Below are positions 1 to 11,119 of a stretch of 64,000 nucleotides of DNA, one piece after another. The notes beneath the pieces were generated by a model. The model made no database searches, was not told the origin of the DNA, and saw only the letters and a list, made by a program, of their open reading frames with translations. The stretch comes from Guadua angustifolia (taxonomy: Eukaryota; Streptophyta; Magnoliopsida; Poales; Poaceae). The stretch lies in NCBI GenBank assembly GCA_036346375.1, contig JAYEVE010000748.1, positions 248,001-312,000 on the forward strand, in the 5' to 3' direction. The first letter of the stretch is position 1, and the number at the start of each line of letters is the position of its first letter. A program made the translations under genes and the position numbers.

Positions 1-1711
1 CAAATATTATCAACAATGCCTTTTTGTTTGCATAATTGGAGCAAGAAGAAACTTCATGTTGAAGCATGTCACATTGCAATTGATCAACTCTACCATAAGC
101 ATTTTTCAATTTTAACTCAAGCGAGGAACATTTAGAACAAGACAAATTTGAATCAAGCTTGACACTGGCAGCGCACTTAGCATTCTTAAGTTGTTTGAAT
201 TTTCTAGAACATAAAACATTTACCAAAGAGCTAGCATATAAGGCAACTTTTATCTTCTTTAAATAGTTCTTGGTAAGAAACAATTCATCAACAACATGAG
301 CATGCATAGCGGTACCAAAAGTAAAACAAGTTTCAAATTTATCATTCTTTGCAATTTGATCATCGAGTTTATGAAGAGTAGAAGCATGGGCATTCCTTAA
401 GGCAATAACTTCAGATTGTAACACATCACAAGATTTGCAAGAATCATCATCGGGAATTAAAGATCTAAGCCTTGCAATTTCAGAATTGGAACTATCAATT
501 TCTAGATCTTTTTCTTTAAGAGCCTTCTTAGACTTTTAAGTTCAAGCTAATTTAACCATGGCATACTCAAGCTCATCATAAGAAGGTCTCACCTCATCAA
601 GATCGGAGTCGTTGTCGCTACCCTTCCGGTCATGAAACACATCTTTGGTGAAGTCATCATCGGAATCTCCCTTCTTGTCCTTCTTCTTGTCATGTGGCTC
701 ATTATCACTCTCAAAATCCACATCGCTAAGATCACACTCCTCTATGGCGGCTAAGACTTTCTTAGCAACTTTTCGAAAATTGGAGCGCCTAGGGGTAGTG
801 CGTCTTGAGTTGCGTTGCGCTAGTTCCCTTTCTTCCTTCTTCTTCAACTTGGGACAATTTGCTTTAATATGCCCGGGAAGGCCACACTCAAAGCAACTGA
901 AGGACCCCGAAGTTGTGCCTCCACGCCTCCTCATTCTCACATTGTTGAGTGCTTTAAAAGCACGTGAGGAGATGAGCACAAGATCTTCTTCAGGAAGCAT
1001 CTCAAACTGTTCATCTGAAAAAGAAGCCAATGCAGACAAGGAAGCAAAAGATGGTGATCTAGACGAAGTGCTGGGGTTAGCAATAAGAGCATGTGTAGAG
1101 GATTTATCATCTCTAGGTGACAAAGAATCCATCTCATAAGTTTTCAGCCTAGAATAAAGATCATCCATAGTCAAAGTATCCAAATCAACAGTTTGATTAA
1201 TTGCCGTAACAACCATGCGCCATTCAGGACTAAGAGATCTCAAAATTTTACTAGCATTATCCTCAACTGGATTACTAACTCCAACACCACGTAAATTGCA
1301 CAAGATTTTCTCAAATCGAGAGAAAAGATCATCAATTGATTCACCTGGTCTCATTACAAAATCAGAAAAGTCCTTTTGGTAAATATTTTTGCGCACTTTC
1401 TTAATCTTAGTAGAACCTTCATGATAGTCACATAATGTCTTCCAAACTGAATATGCAGAACGTAAATGAGAAACTCGATCAAATTCTTTTTCAGAAATTC
1501 CTTGTAAAATCAAGTTTTTAGCTTTAGCATTCAAATCAACGTCTACTTTATTATCATTAGTAACTATATCAGGGACATCATATGCAGTAGAAACTTTGCG
1601 CCAAACATCATTACCTTGAGCTTCAATATAGGATTGCATGCGACTTTTCCAATAAGAAAAATTTGAATCATTAAGCATAGGAGGACGATTAACATACTTA
1701 TCTGACGCCAT
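1..1711 (-). pseudogene. SIRE/Maximus-type Ty1/copia gag, start of polyprotein
   Basis: This is the gag part of a Ty1/copia polyprotein, which packages the element RNA in virus-like particles. It starts with MASDKYVNRPPML at 1711, 26 bp from the LTR. It shows the copia gag (UBN2-like) region with W, Y and L spacing, then a CCHC zinc knuckle (CFECGLPGHIKANC, about residues 272-285) and a Lys/Asp/Glu-rich tail. The first stop lies at about 542. Two in-frame stops occur just there (TGA, then TAA), after which the same frame stays open to base 1 and encodes a Leu/Lys/Asp-rich, partly coiled-coil stretch typical of the long SIRE gag. I therefore read it as one broken gag-pol continuing off the left edge. 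Protease, integrase and RT are not in the window. The SIRE label rests on the LTR start and gag style and is a family-level inference. Confidence 0.85.
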
Positions 1712-1722
1712 ACCTTAACCTC

Positions 1723-1734
1723 GCTCTGATACCA
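1723..1734 (-). promoter_or_regulatory. Primer binding site of the copia element
   Basis: Read on the minus strand this is TGGTATCAGAGC, the standard initiator-tRNA-Met complement that primes reverse transcription in plant copia elements. It lies 2 bp inside the LTR edge at 1737 and just upstream of the gag start, which fixes the orientation as minus. Confidence 0.9.
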
Positions 1735-1736
1735 CT

Positions 1737-3289
1737 TGTAGGATCGGATGACGTCAATCAGAGGGGGGGTGAATGATTGAGCGGAAACTAAAATCAAAAT
1801 TTTCTTGATTCACAAAACCCCCTAAATTAATTATGAAATATTGCTCTCGGTTTCAACAAAAACAGATTAATAGACATTCACTAACACCATAATTCCCGAA
1901 GATCCAACCGTCGGATTGATGTGAAATTTTAACTGTATAAACTAGATTCAAATATGAAACTAACGCAACAAGAATCACCTCAATCGGATATATGGATCTA
2001 GAGATATTACCTTCGCAATTTTGACTGAAACAATGATGACGAGAATTGATCTTACCGCGACGAACCAAACTGTAAAAACGAAATTAATCAGAATTTATGA
2101 AGATTTAACTAACCAAGCTCGGAGGTTCGGATCGTGGAGGCCTCTCCAATTGATGTACGTACAACTGCTTCCAGTTCTTCTTTAGTTTGAACGCAACAAA
2201 TGAAGTACGGGCTTGATGCAGAGCAACGACCTGAAAACAAACAGCAGAGAACGGCAGGAACAGGAAACAAGTAATTTGAGCTGCAATGCCGCCAGCCGCA
2301 ATTAGCTAGTCGCTAAGGACTTCAGGGCGCAAGCGATGACGTCGTAAGCCGCCGGCCGCCAGGAGCAAGGAAATCAAATATGCCCAGTAAATTATCTAGT
2401 CGATCGCTACACTTTGCATGCGCAGGACATCACCAAAAACATGCATCACAAACGCTAGCAAGACTAGTCGTTCATGCAAGGGAGCGATCCGATCTTCTAG
2501 TCGTCATGCACAAAAGCTCCTTATCTTCTAGTTGCAAGATTTCTAGTCGCGGCCAGGAAACGTAAGCAAACAAAAAAGCAAATGACGTTGACAAAGCACC
2601 AAGTTGCATGCATGCATCAAGTCGCCACCGAACACATGCATGCAGCCGCTGACGCTGATTGTTCGCCGAAAAAAAAACAAATCGCCGTCACACATGCATG
2701 CGCGCCGCAAGCCCGGACGCCCCAGCCACCGGAGAAACAACACCAGAGATTATCTAGTCACCGCCACCACAGAAGCCGCCACCAAAAAGAAACTTGTCGC
2801 GATGAAAAGCGGCTTATCCAACAACCGCCGCAAAAGCAATCAATTCATTGATTAGGTTTCCCGTGGTTTTTATACAACTCAAAACCCTAACACATGTATG
2901 CATATCCACCGCCCAATACACATGGCCCAATATATGCATACAACCCAAAATTCACACATGCAGCGCCAGACGTTCCGCCATCAAGACTCACGTGACTAAC
3001 CACCTTCGTGTGCACCGTTCTCTAGCCCGAACGCCCCGCATGACATCCTCGACTACCGGGACCTCGATTCCTCCACGAACCCATCCGAACCTCGGTTCCT
3101 CCATGAACCTAGTTCGGTCCGTCATCGACACGTTAAGCCCTCGAGCAACACCTGCACGAATAAACACTAAACGAATCCGAGCACAAGTCCACGACTTGAC
3201 TCACGGTCAATCCATGCAACCACTCACACGGCGCATTGCATCAAGCAAAAACATATTCTAGAAACAAGTTCATCCCAACTTGATCCACA
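1737..3289 (-). repeat. 5' LTR of SIRE-type copia element
   Basis: A 1553-bp LTR bounded by TG (plus-strand TGTAGGATCGGATGACGTC at 1737) and CA (TTGATCCACA ending at 3289). The two ends form an imperfect inverted repeat (TGTAGGATC against TGTGGATC). The GGGGGGGTGAAT run shortly after the edge is typical of SIRE/Maximus LTRs. A minus-strand TATA box (TATAAAAA) lies near 2870. The right edge abuts CACTA transposase intron sequence, so the element is an insertion there; the candidate 5-bp target duplication at 3290-3294 is TTAGT, but its partner is outside the window. Short ORFs at 2380-3261 are inside the LTR and are not genes. Confidence 0.75.
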
Positions 3290-3294
3290 TTAGT

Positions 3295-4188
3295 TTTATT
3301 AATTCTTTTTACCACTTATTCATCACATCAAAATCTCACCAATTGTTCATCACAAATATATCATGTACCATGATCTTACAGGAAATACCACAACACTTTA
3401 GTGGAGGTCTCTTCTTCGCTCCCCATCTATTTCACGGATCGTCACGCTTCACCTTATCGTGATTCTTTGCACCTTGGACAAACATCCAAATCGGCATACT
3501 CATTACGATCTGAGGATACAATCATTAGGACATCGTGTATCTTACGTGCTTCCAATCCCAAAGAACAGACGACTTGCTTCACTTCATATGTAGATTCGGG
3601 CGAGTGTTATCTTACGGAAGCAACTTCTTCTGATGATAACAACTCATTGAAGCCCTTATCGACACACCATTTGTAGCCTTCCATTGCATGAGTTCGATTA
3701 AGATGCGTAGCTTTGTGTGGCCTGCCCACAGTTTGGGTACAAAGGAGTTACGTGGTCCTCTAACATGCGTTGGAACTTCTCGAGCATCTTTCATCTGTGT
3801 AGTCTCCCTCTCCGTCATGTGACATCTGGTCTAGCTCATCATCACCAAAGTCACCATGTGTTTCTTCCACGAACGATGTGCGTGTCGTCGTGATCTTTAT
3901 TGAATCCATATTCCTCTTCCTCGCCTTCTTCATCGTCTTCCTCGCTAATCGCCTCAACCGCCATGGTTGATCCAACAAGTATAGTTTGGCATGAAACCTC
4001 TCATGATCAAATGGTTCATAACTTGCCATCTTGGAGTGCTCCTTCTCGTTCTTGCAATCTACACCACGGACAACATATGAAGCGCTGGAGGCAAAATGCA
4101 ACGACCTCATCGAGAAAAGCACTTGCGCCATTAATGAACTCTCCGAGCGACGATCGCATTGTACATCCATTGCCGATTCATCTGACAA
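3295..4188 (-). pseudogene. CACTA TNP2 transposase, N-terminal fragment with intron
   Basis: This is the N-terminal part of an En/Spm (CACTA) TNP2 transposase, the protein that cuts and moves the element. It parallels 6218-7050 of the neighbouring copy: a transposase-associated domain with a VDCKNEKEHS cysteine motif, an acidic FGDDELDQMSHDGEGDYTDER linker, and the start of the Transposase_21 region. Several frameshifts and a stop break it. On the minus strand the reading runs to TGGTATTTCCT and is followed at 3379 by GTAAGATC and AT-rich sequence. This looks like a splice donor and intron, because the other copy reads on without a break at this point. The copia element sits inside this intron. 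Confidence 0.75.
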
Positions 4189-4839
4189 GTTATGATTTCA
4201 TTAAAAATTATAACAAATTTCGTTACAAAAATTATAACCTAACTTATAATTACATTTAAAAATCTAAAGCTCACAGCCACTTAAACCCAACAAAAAAACC
4301 TCCACCTACACCGTCATCCAATTAAAGACCTACCTTTCTAATTATTTTGTATCCCTTCCTACCTTTGTAATTATTTTTTTATCCTTCTACACATGTTTTT
4401 CTATTTTATTTCATACACCAATAATTACTTCCTTGCAATATTGTGATATTTAAGATTCTAAATCTAACAACCACCTAGATCTAAAGCTTCCAATCACCTT
4501 TACCTTGTGTAATGTCATATTTTGAACTAGATCTCCACCCTACATCTTCATACAACAACAAAAACAAGCATACAAAACTAATTTTTGATCATGGTGATCT
4601 TGCTTAAAAAGTTCAAGATTTCTCCACATCCATTGAAAAAAATAGCAATCTCTAGGTGAGAAGGATGTTCACATGATGTTACTAACCTTGAAACACTTAA
4701 TTTGGAGATAATCACCCCAAATTAAAAATTTAGACAGCACCTCCCCAAGAAACAGCGCTGGGCTAGCCCTTCTCTGTTCGATCGTACTCTGCTGGCTCGG
4801 GGAGGAAGAAGGGTTTAAATGAGCTGCTGAGGAGGGCTT

Positions 4840-5060
4840 CGAAGCGGTTTGAGACACGAACCACTTGAATGTTGAGTTCTAAGCGGTTCTTGTCTCAAAC
4901 CGCTTCTACAAATCAAGCGGTTTGAGACAAGAACCGCTTCTAGAACTCAACATTCGAAGCGGTTCGTGTCTCAAACCGCTCGAAAGCCCTCTCGGACCGT
5001 TGCCACGAACCGCTTCGTGCGAACATCACAACGGTTCGCACCAAACCGCTTCTAATAAGC
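4840..5060 (-). repeat. Subterminal repeats of CACTA element 1
   Basis: Multiple direct and inverted copies of AAGCGGTTTGAGACAAG and AACCGCTTCTAGAACTCAA lie just inside the terminal inverted repeat. Such arrays are the known binding sites of CACTA TnpA-type proteins. The same motif set occurs at 5400-5570 in mirror orientation. Confidence 0.75.
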
Positions 5061-5089
5061 TGGTTGTGATGCTCTATCCCGTAGTAGTG

Positions 5090-5378
5090 TAATAAAATTA
5101 GTAGTCAAAGCTATGTTTTAGAGACTATGTCAATATTAAAAACAACAACGAGTATTTATTACCAGAGAGAGTATTTATTTGGTAAAAATCTAATTAGGGA
5201 GGGACCCGCTGGAATTATGTAAACTCGTACATAATGACCTGGTTAATTGGCTGCATGCATGCATGCGTGCCTAGCTAGGACAAGGAGCCTTTATTGCTAG
5301 CCTTTTCTTCACTCGAACAAATTAAATTTAAATAAGCTGTTGTCGTTTTAGCTACATACAAATAATACAACAAGTATT
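5090..5378. other. Spacer between two head-to-head CACTA elements
   Basis: 289 bp of AT-rich sequence with no coding signal. It contains a short GCATGCATGCATGC run near 5250. It is the only sequence in this area not covered by a recognised element, so it may be remaining host or older repeat sequence. Confidence 0.5.
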
Positions 5379-5399
5379 CACTACTACAGAACTGGGCAT

Positions 5400-5570
5400 C
5401 ACAACCGACCTATTAGAAGCGGTTTGGTGCGAACTCACAGATGTTCGCACGAAGCGGTTCAGAGGCAATCGTCAGGAGAGGGCTTTCGAAGTGGTTTGAG
5501 ACAAGAACCGCTTCTAGAACATAACATTCGAAGCGGTTCGTGTCTCAAACCGCTTTAGAAACCCTCTCAA
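5400..5570 (+). repeat. 5' subterminal repeats of CACTA element 2
   Basis: Inverted and direct copies of GAAGCGGTTT and AACCGCTTC, including GTTTGAGACAAGAACCGCTT, lie next to the terminal repeat. They mirror 4840-5060. Confidence 0.75.
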
Positions 5571-6217
5571 GACAACAAGATTTAAACCCTTCTTCCTCCA
5601 CGAGCCAACAGAGGTACGATCGAACAGAGAAGGGTGCCCTTGTTCTTGGGGAGGTGCTATCCAAAATTTTAATTGGTGGTGATTAGCTCCAAATTAAGTG
5701 TTTCAAGGTTAGTAACATCATGTGAACATCCTTCTCACCTAGATATTGCCATTTTTTTCAATGGATGTGGAGAAATCTTGAACTTTTTAAGCAAGATCAC
5801 CATGATCAAAAATTTGTTTTCTATGTTTGTTTTTGTTGTTGTATGAAGATGTAGGGTGGAGATCTAGTTCAAAATATGACATTACAAGGTAAAGGTGATT
5901 GGAAGCTTTAGATCTAGGTCGTTGTTAGCTTTAGAATCTTAAATTAATATCACAATAAGTTGGGGGAGATCTAGGTACAATATTGCAAGGAAGTAATTAT
6001 TGGTGTATGAAATAAAATAGAAAAACATGTAGAAGGATAAAAAATAATTACAAAGGTAGGAAGGGATACAAAATAATTAGAAAGGTAGGTCTTTAATTGG
6101 ATGACGGTGTAGGTGGATTTTTTTTTGTTGGGTTTAAATGTAACGAAATTTAAGTGAGGTTATAATTTTTGTAACGAAATTTGTTATCATTTTTAATGAA
6201 ATTATAACTTGGTGTAG

Positions 6218-9200
6218 ATGAATCGGCAATGGATGTACAATGCGGACCGTCGCTCGAGAGAGTTCATTGATGGCGTGCAGGCTTTTCTCGATGCGGCCGT
6301 TGCATTCTTTCCTCCAGGCAGCTTCATATGTTGTCCGTGTGTAGATTGTAAGAACGAGAAGGAGCACTCCCAGCGATGGCAAGTTATGAACCACTTGATC
6401 ATGAGAGGTTTCAAGCCAAACTATACTTGTTGGACCAACCATGGCGAAGTAGAGGCGATTAGCCAGGAAGACGATGAAGAAGGCGAGGAAGAGGAAGATG
6501 GATTGAACAAGATTCCTGACGGCACGCACATCGTCCGTGGAAGAAACACTTGGTGATTTTGGTGATGATGAGCTAGACTAGATGCTACGTGACGGAGAGG
6601 AAGACTACACAGATGAAAGACATTTCGAGAAGTTCCAGCGCATGTTAGAGGACCATAGAACTCCTTTGTACCCAAAATGTGGGCAGGGCCACAAAAAGCT
6701 ACGTACCACACTAGAACTCATGCAATGGAAGGCTACGAATGGTGTGTCAGATAAGGGATTCGATGAGTTGTTATCACTCGTAAAGAAGTTGCTTCCAGAA
6801 GATAGCACTCTGCCCGAATCTACATATGAAGCCAAGCAAGTCGTCTGCCCTTTGGGATTGGAAGTACAGAAGATACACGCATGTCCTAATGATTGTATCT
6901 TGTATCGTAATGAGTATGCCGATTTGGATGTTTGTCCAGTGTGCAAAGAATCACGGTATAAGGTGAAGCGTGACGATCCAGGTGAAATAGGTGGGGAGCG
7001 TAAGAAGAAGAGACCTCTAGCTAAAGTGTTGTGGTATTTCCCTGTGATCCTCCGATTGAAATGTATGTTTGCTAACAAAGCGCATGCTCAGATGATGCGT
7101 TGGCACAAAGAAGAGCGTGAAGGACGACGGGATGCTTAGACACCCGCAGATGGCTCATAGTGGAGGAAAGTCGAACGGACGCGTTCGACTTCGCAGATGA
7201 GGTGAGAAACATAAGGTTTGGGTTGAGTACCGATGGGATGAATCCTTTCGAAGAATTGAGCAGTGACCATAGCACCTGCTTTGTTACACTATGTATCTAT
7301 AACATTCCTCTATGGTCATGCATGAAGCGAAAGTACATCATGATGCCATTGTTGATCCAAGGCCCCAAGCAACCTGGAAATGACATCGATGTTCACCGAA
7401 ACCATTGGTTGAAGATCTTGTGACGCTAGGGACGATGGTGCAAGGGTATGGGATGAGTACAAAGGGAGTATTTCACCCCACGTGCATTGTTATTTGTAAC
7501 AATCAACGAATGGCCTACTCTCAGAACTCGTCCGCCTAACTATCAAAGGATATAGAGCTCAGATCCAAGGCTTAGATGAAATGGACGGCATGTACCGAAA
7601 AACTCTCGGAAGGTTGTGTACATGGGTCACAGAGGTTTCTTCTTACGAGTCACCCGTTGTGGAAGAAAGGCAGAAATTTAATCTGCAACTGACCTTCGTG
7701 CAAGGCCTCAAAGATCGTAGTGGGCCACGTGTGTTTGCTATGGTAAAGGATTTGAAAGTAGTATTTGGAAAGGGTCCCGAAGCAAACATGTGCAAAATGA
7801 GGATGGTCAGCACCCATGTGGAAGAAGAAGTCAATATTTTGGTACTTGCCTTATTGGGAAGTCATGGAGGTTCACACTCACTTGACTTAATGCACATCAC
7901 GAAGAATGTCTCGCTTGAACTCGCTAGGCTACATAGATATGTACGGAAAATCGAAAGATACACCGCAAGCTCGGAAGGACCTTAAACTTGGAACCGAGGA
8001 ACGACCTACATCCCAAAAAAGAGGAAAAGGACAACATTACCTACATCCTCGCGAGCTACACTCTAAGCAAAGAAGAGAAAAAGCATGATAGAGTTCTCGA
8101 ACAGTGTGAAGGTCCTTCCGGATACTCCTTAATGTAAAGAGACTCATAAACACGAAAGAGAATAAAATCGCATACATGAAATCCCATGACCTCTTGTGTT
8201 AATGACACAGCTGCTCGATGGTACGTGAGAGGCATACCGCCCGAGTGGGTACGGAGACAATCACAAAGCTGTGTTCTTTTTTCAACGCTGTTTCACGTAA
8301 GGTCATCGACCCGGATAAACTAAGTAAGCCGCAGGATGACGTGGTACAAAGTGTGGTTAGTCTTGAGATGATCTTTCCTCCTGCATTCTTTGATATTATG
8401 GTTCATCTCACTGCTCACCTTGTCAAAGAGATAGGTATTCTCGGACCCGCATTTACACAATGTGTTCCTTTCGAGAGGTACATGAGTGTGCTAAAGAAGT
8501 ATGTACGTAACCATTCTCGTCCGGAAGGATGCATTGCCGAGGGTTATGGGACGAGAGGAGGTGATTGAGTTTTGTGTGGATTACATTAATGATCTAAACC
8601 CGATCGGCGCCCCTATATCACGCCATGAGGGGAGGCTACGGAAAAGGGACACTAGGAAGGAAAGCAATTGCATGCAATGATCTTCTTACATTTAAGCAAG
8701 CACATTTCACGGTTTTGAAATAATCAACTCAGAGTGGCCCGTGATGTCCTTGAGCACAAGAGTATTCTACGCGCGATTTCGGGAGGTCTGAGGATTGATA
8801 ACACCGGCTAATATGGATTCTTTCGGCACTTGGTTACAAAAGTACATCCTTTTGAAAGGGTCGACAACGAACAGTTGTAATGCTTGGCTCAGGGGACCAT
8901 CTAGTGAAATCGTGACATTCAAGGGGTACGAGACAAATGGTTACACATTCTACACCAGATCCCAGGATAACAAGAGCACCAACCAGAATAGCGGTGTCCG
9001 TACTGACTTCAAGCGGCGTGAAGGTCGACAAATACGTTATGACAATCATGGACGTCACGCAAGTCGGCTATAGGCGCGAACCGTTCGTCCTCGCGAACGA
9101 TGTGAGACATGTCTTCTACGTAATGGACATGTCAAGCAAACCTAAGAAGCGTATGACAAGCGAAAGATTGTAGTACTAAGCCAAAGTGACACGTGGTTCT

Positions 9201-9451
9201 CCAAGGCAAATGAAGGATTGTTGGAGTTGAGGACGCCATGCAGACGAGGAAGAGTATAGCGATTCGATGAGATCCCTCCTTTCGTTGTGGATGTCGACAT
9301 AAGCCTCCTCAATGACACAGACGTGGATACTCCTTTCATACGTCATGATCATAATGAAGGAACACTTGTAAAGACAAAGCACGCATTACGTAAGATGTAC
9401 CACTACTTGTATGAACTATGTATATGTAACACGGGTCTTCTATCAGTATGA
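6218..9451 (+). pseudogene. CACTA TNP2 transposase (broken)
   Basis: A nearly full-length TNP2 transposase in several frames. In order: a transposase-associated domain (MNRQWMYNADR... with CCPCVDCKN, 6218-6480); an acidic linker; the Transposase_21 region with Cys-rich CPNDC...CPVC (6870-6950), GLSTDGMNPF (7214-7243) and PGNDIDVH (7370-7400), the last two holding conserved Asp residues; DLMHITKNV (7888-7915); a DUF4218-like part (LKKYVRNHSRPEGCIAEGY, 8490-8545); and a DUF4216-like part (TTNSCNAWLRG to TDFKRR, 8860-9015). It ends with YHYLYELC... and a stop at 9449. Frameshifts near 6550, 7135, 7430, 7985 and 8565 and several stops make it inactive. Unlike element 1, it has no intron at about 7035. 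The domain names come from family knowledge and were not searched. Confidence 0.85.
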
Positions 9452-9460
9452 AGTGTTTAT

Positions 9461-9797
9461 TTGGAATGAATGTAAAGTGCCAAAATTCGAATGAAACTAA
9501 AGTGCTAAAAGCATTTTTAAAATTTTGGAATGAAACTAAAGTGCTAAAAGCATTTTTAAAAGTTCTAAATGAAAGAAGTGCTAAAAGCTTTTTAAAAATT
9601 ATGGAATGAAACTAAAGTGCTAAAAGCATTTTTTAAAAATTCAAATGAAACCTAAGTGCTAAAAGCTTTTTTAAAAATTATGGAATGAAACTAAAGTGCT
9701 AAAAGCATTTTTAAAAATTCAAATGAAATGAAGTGCTAAAAGTTTTTTAAAAATTATGGAATGAAACTAAAGTTCTAAAAGCTTTTTAAAAATTTCG
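9461..9797 (+). repeat. AT-rich tandem array of about 43-bp units
   Basis: About eight units of AATGAAACTAAAGTGCTAAA-AGCATTTTTAAAAATT. Two variants alternate: one ends ATTATGGAATGAAAC, the other ATTCAAATGAAA, so the higher-order period is near 86 bp. It follows the transposase stop directly. Confidence 0.85.
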
Positions 9798-9811
9798 ACA
9801 TTTTACAAGCG

Positions 9812-10250
9812 GTTGGTACTAACAACCGCTTGTATAGTTAATCTTACAAGCGGTTGATAATACCAACCGCTTGTATAAAAGTCAGATAAAAAAAAAAGAA
9901 TGGCAAGGGCGCGAGCGGGTTCGAATCGGGTGGACGAGCCCACACACTCAAACGCCATACGCTAGCCAGGGGGGAGGAAGAGATCTTGTCAAACGATATG
10001 GGCACCATATTGTTTTGAATATTACTCGGTCAGCACTTCTGCAAGTGGTTGGTATTAATAGCCGCTTGTAGCTTGCGCTCTACAAGCTGTTGGTAATATG
10101 AGCCGCTTGTAATCTGATATCCACAAGCGGTTATTAATATGAACCGCTTGTAGAAGTCCTCCCTCTACAAGAGGTTGTTTCTAAAAACCGCTTGCAGAGA
10201 TATTTTACAAGCGGTTGATAATACGAATCGCTTGTAGAAGTGCTCCCTGT
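9812..10250 (+). repeat. CACTA 3' subterminal motif cluster
   Basis: At least six short inverted pairs of the form ACAAGCGGTTGnTAnTA...CCGCTTGTA, spaced along the region. The core AAGCGGTT is shared with the 5' motif of the element, but the flanks differ (ACAAGCGGTTG here, GAAGCGGTTTG there). Confidence 0.75.
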
Positions 10251-10252
10251 AT

Positions 10253-11119
10253 AAAGTTTACACGGCCCGCTTTTTTCACACCCTAAATTTTTCGAGTCCT
10301 CGCCGAGACTGCACGCTGCCTCCGTGTCTCATGATCGCCACCGGTGCCTCCGTCGAGACCCAGCCGCCGTCCTCGCCGACACCTGCCGCCTCCTCCGCCA
10401 CCCAACCATCCCGGTGCCACTCCACCCCAGGCGCCACTCCACCTCAAGGCCGACCGACCCAAGCGCTGGTGCCCTCGTCGCCGCCACCACTCCACCCCGC
10501 CGCCTCCTCCGCCACCCGGACGCGCCTCCGCCACCAAGCCGCCACACACGCCATTCCACCCCAGAGGACCAAGGTACAGTTCTGCACGACGTCGTCCTCC
10601 CTCTCTAATTCGGCTGCCCACAAGGTATTCGGTGAAATGCTCATAAGGTGTTCGGCTATTTTGTGGTGATCTGATGGTGTGTGTGGGTTAATTGTGGTGA
10701 TCGATCTTGCAATATTATTCATGCATGCTAATTGCATCATACATCGATCATTCTTATGTGAAGCACATTTCATAATTGAAAGGAGCAAGATGTGTGCCAC
10801 ATGAGCAACTATATATGAGCAAAGTTTCCTAATTTTCCTCAAGATGATAATACTATGTACATGATAAATTAATGTACATTCTTTGAGGAATACTAAAATA
10901 TACTTAGAAATGAAATGAGAAGAATTTAATATAGAGAGGCACCATACCCATTTGTCTCTTATATGCGAGAATCTTGTTGAAGATTTTGAAACTATGATGA
11001 CATTTTTTGTACATGACTATAGACCCCGTTCTCTAGCATACTTACTAACAATCTCATTGTGGGGATTTGGATGTGCGTGATTGTGATGCCATATACAGAT
11101 ACAGATGCCACATAGTATG
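10253..11119. other. Unassigned sequence between CACTA element 2 and Tat element A
   Basis: 10260-10670 is GC-rich and codes Pro/Ala/Arg-rich frames on both strands. This is a low-complexity pattern with no recognisable domain. It reads like a 5' leader or first exon (CCCTAAATTTTTCGAG, then a Pro-rich frame from ATG at 10331, then a GTATTCGG junction), but no downstream exon was found. 10690-11119 is AT-rich and I see nothing in it. Confidence 0.3.

Larger units (their letters stand above)
3290..5089 (-). mobile_element. CACTA element 1 (5' part, minus strand)
   Basis: The right end at 5089 reads ...CCCGTAGTAGTG, so on the minus strand the element begins CACTACTACGGG followed by GCATCACAACC. 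This nearly matches the start of the neighbouring CACTA element at 5379. Subterminal inverted motifs of the AAGCGGTTCGTG/CTCAAACCGCTT type fill 4840-5060. Inward lies a TNP2-type transposase fragment. The element is cut on its inner side at 3289/3290 by the copia insertion, and the rest lies left of the window. Confidence 0.85.
5379..10252 (+). mobile_element. CACTA element 2
   Basis: The element begins CACTACTACAGAACTGGGCA at 5379, followed by TCACAACC, matching the mirrored end of element 1. Subterminal AAGCGGTTTG motifs (5400-5570), a broken TNP2 gene (6218-9451), an AT-rich tandem array (9461-9797) and a second set of subterminal motifs (9812-10250) follow in order. The 3' end is not certain. 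The sequence CTTGTAGAAGTGCTCCCTGTA at about 10232-10252 looks like a decayed terminal repeat, but the closing GTG is not there. The 3' motif (ACAAGCGGTTG) also differs from the 5' motif, so two CACTA elements could be joined here. Confidence 0.75.

Noticed and set aside
2380..3261. Plus-strand ORFs as genes
   Set aside because: They lie within the copia LTR (1737-3289).
9397..9412. CACTACTTG motif as a possible CACTA left end
   Set aside because: It lies in the transposase reading frame (codes YHYLYE), and no subterminal array begins there.
10283..10669. Overlapping GC-rich frames as a Pro-rich protein gene
   Set aside because: Equally long frames exist on both strands, a composition effect; no domain or exon structure could be supported.
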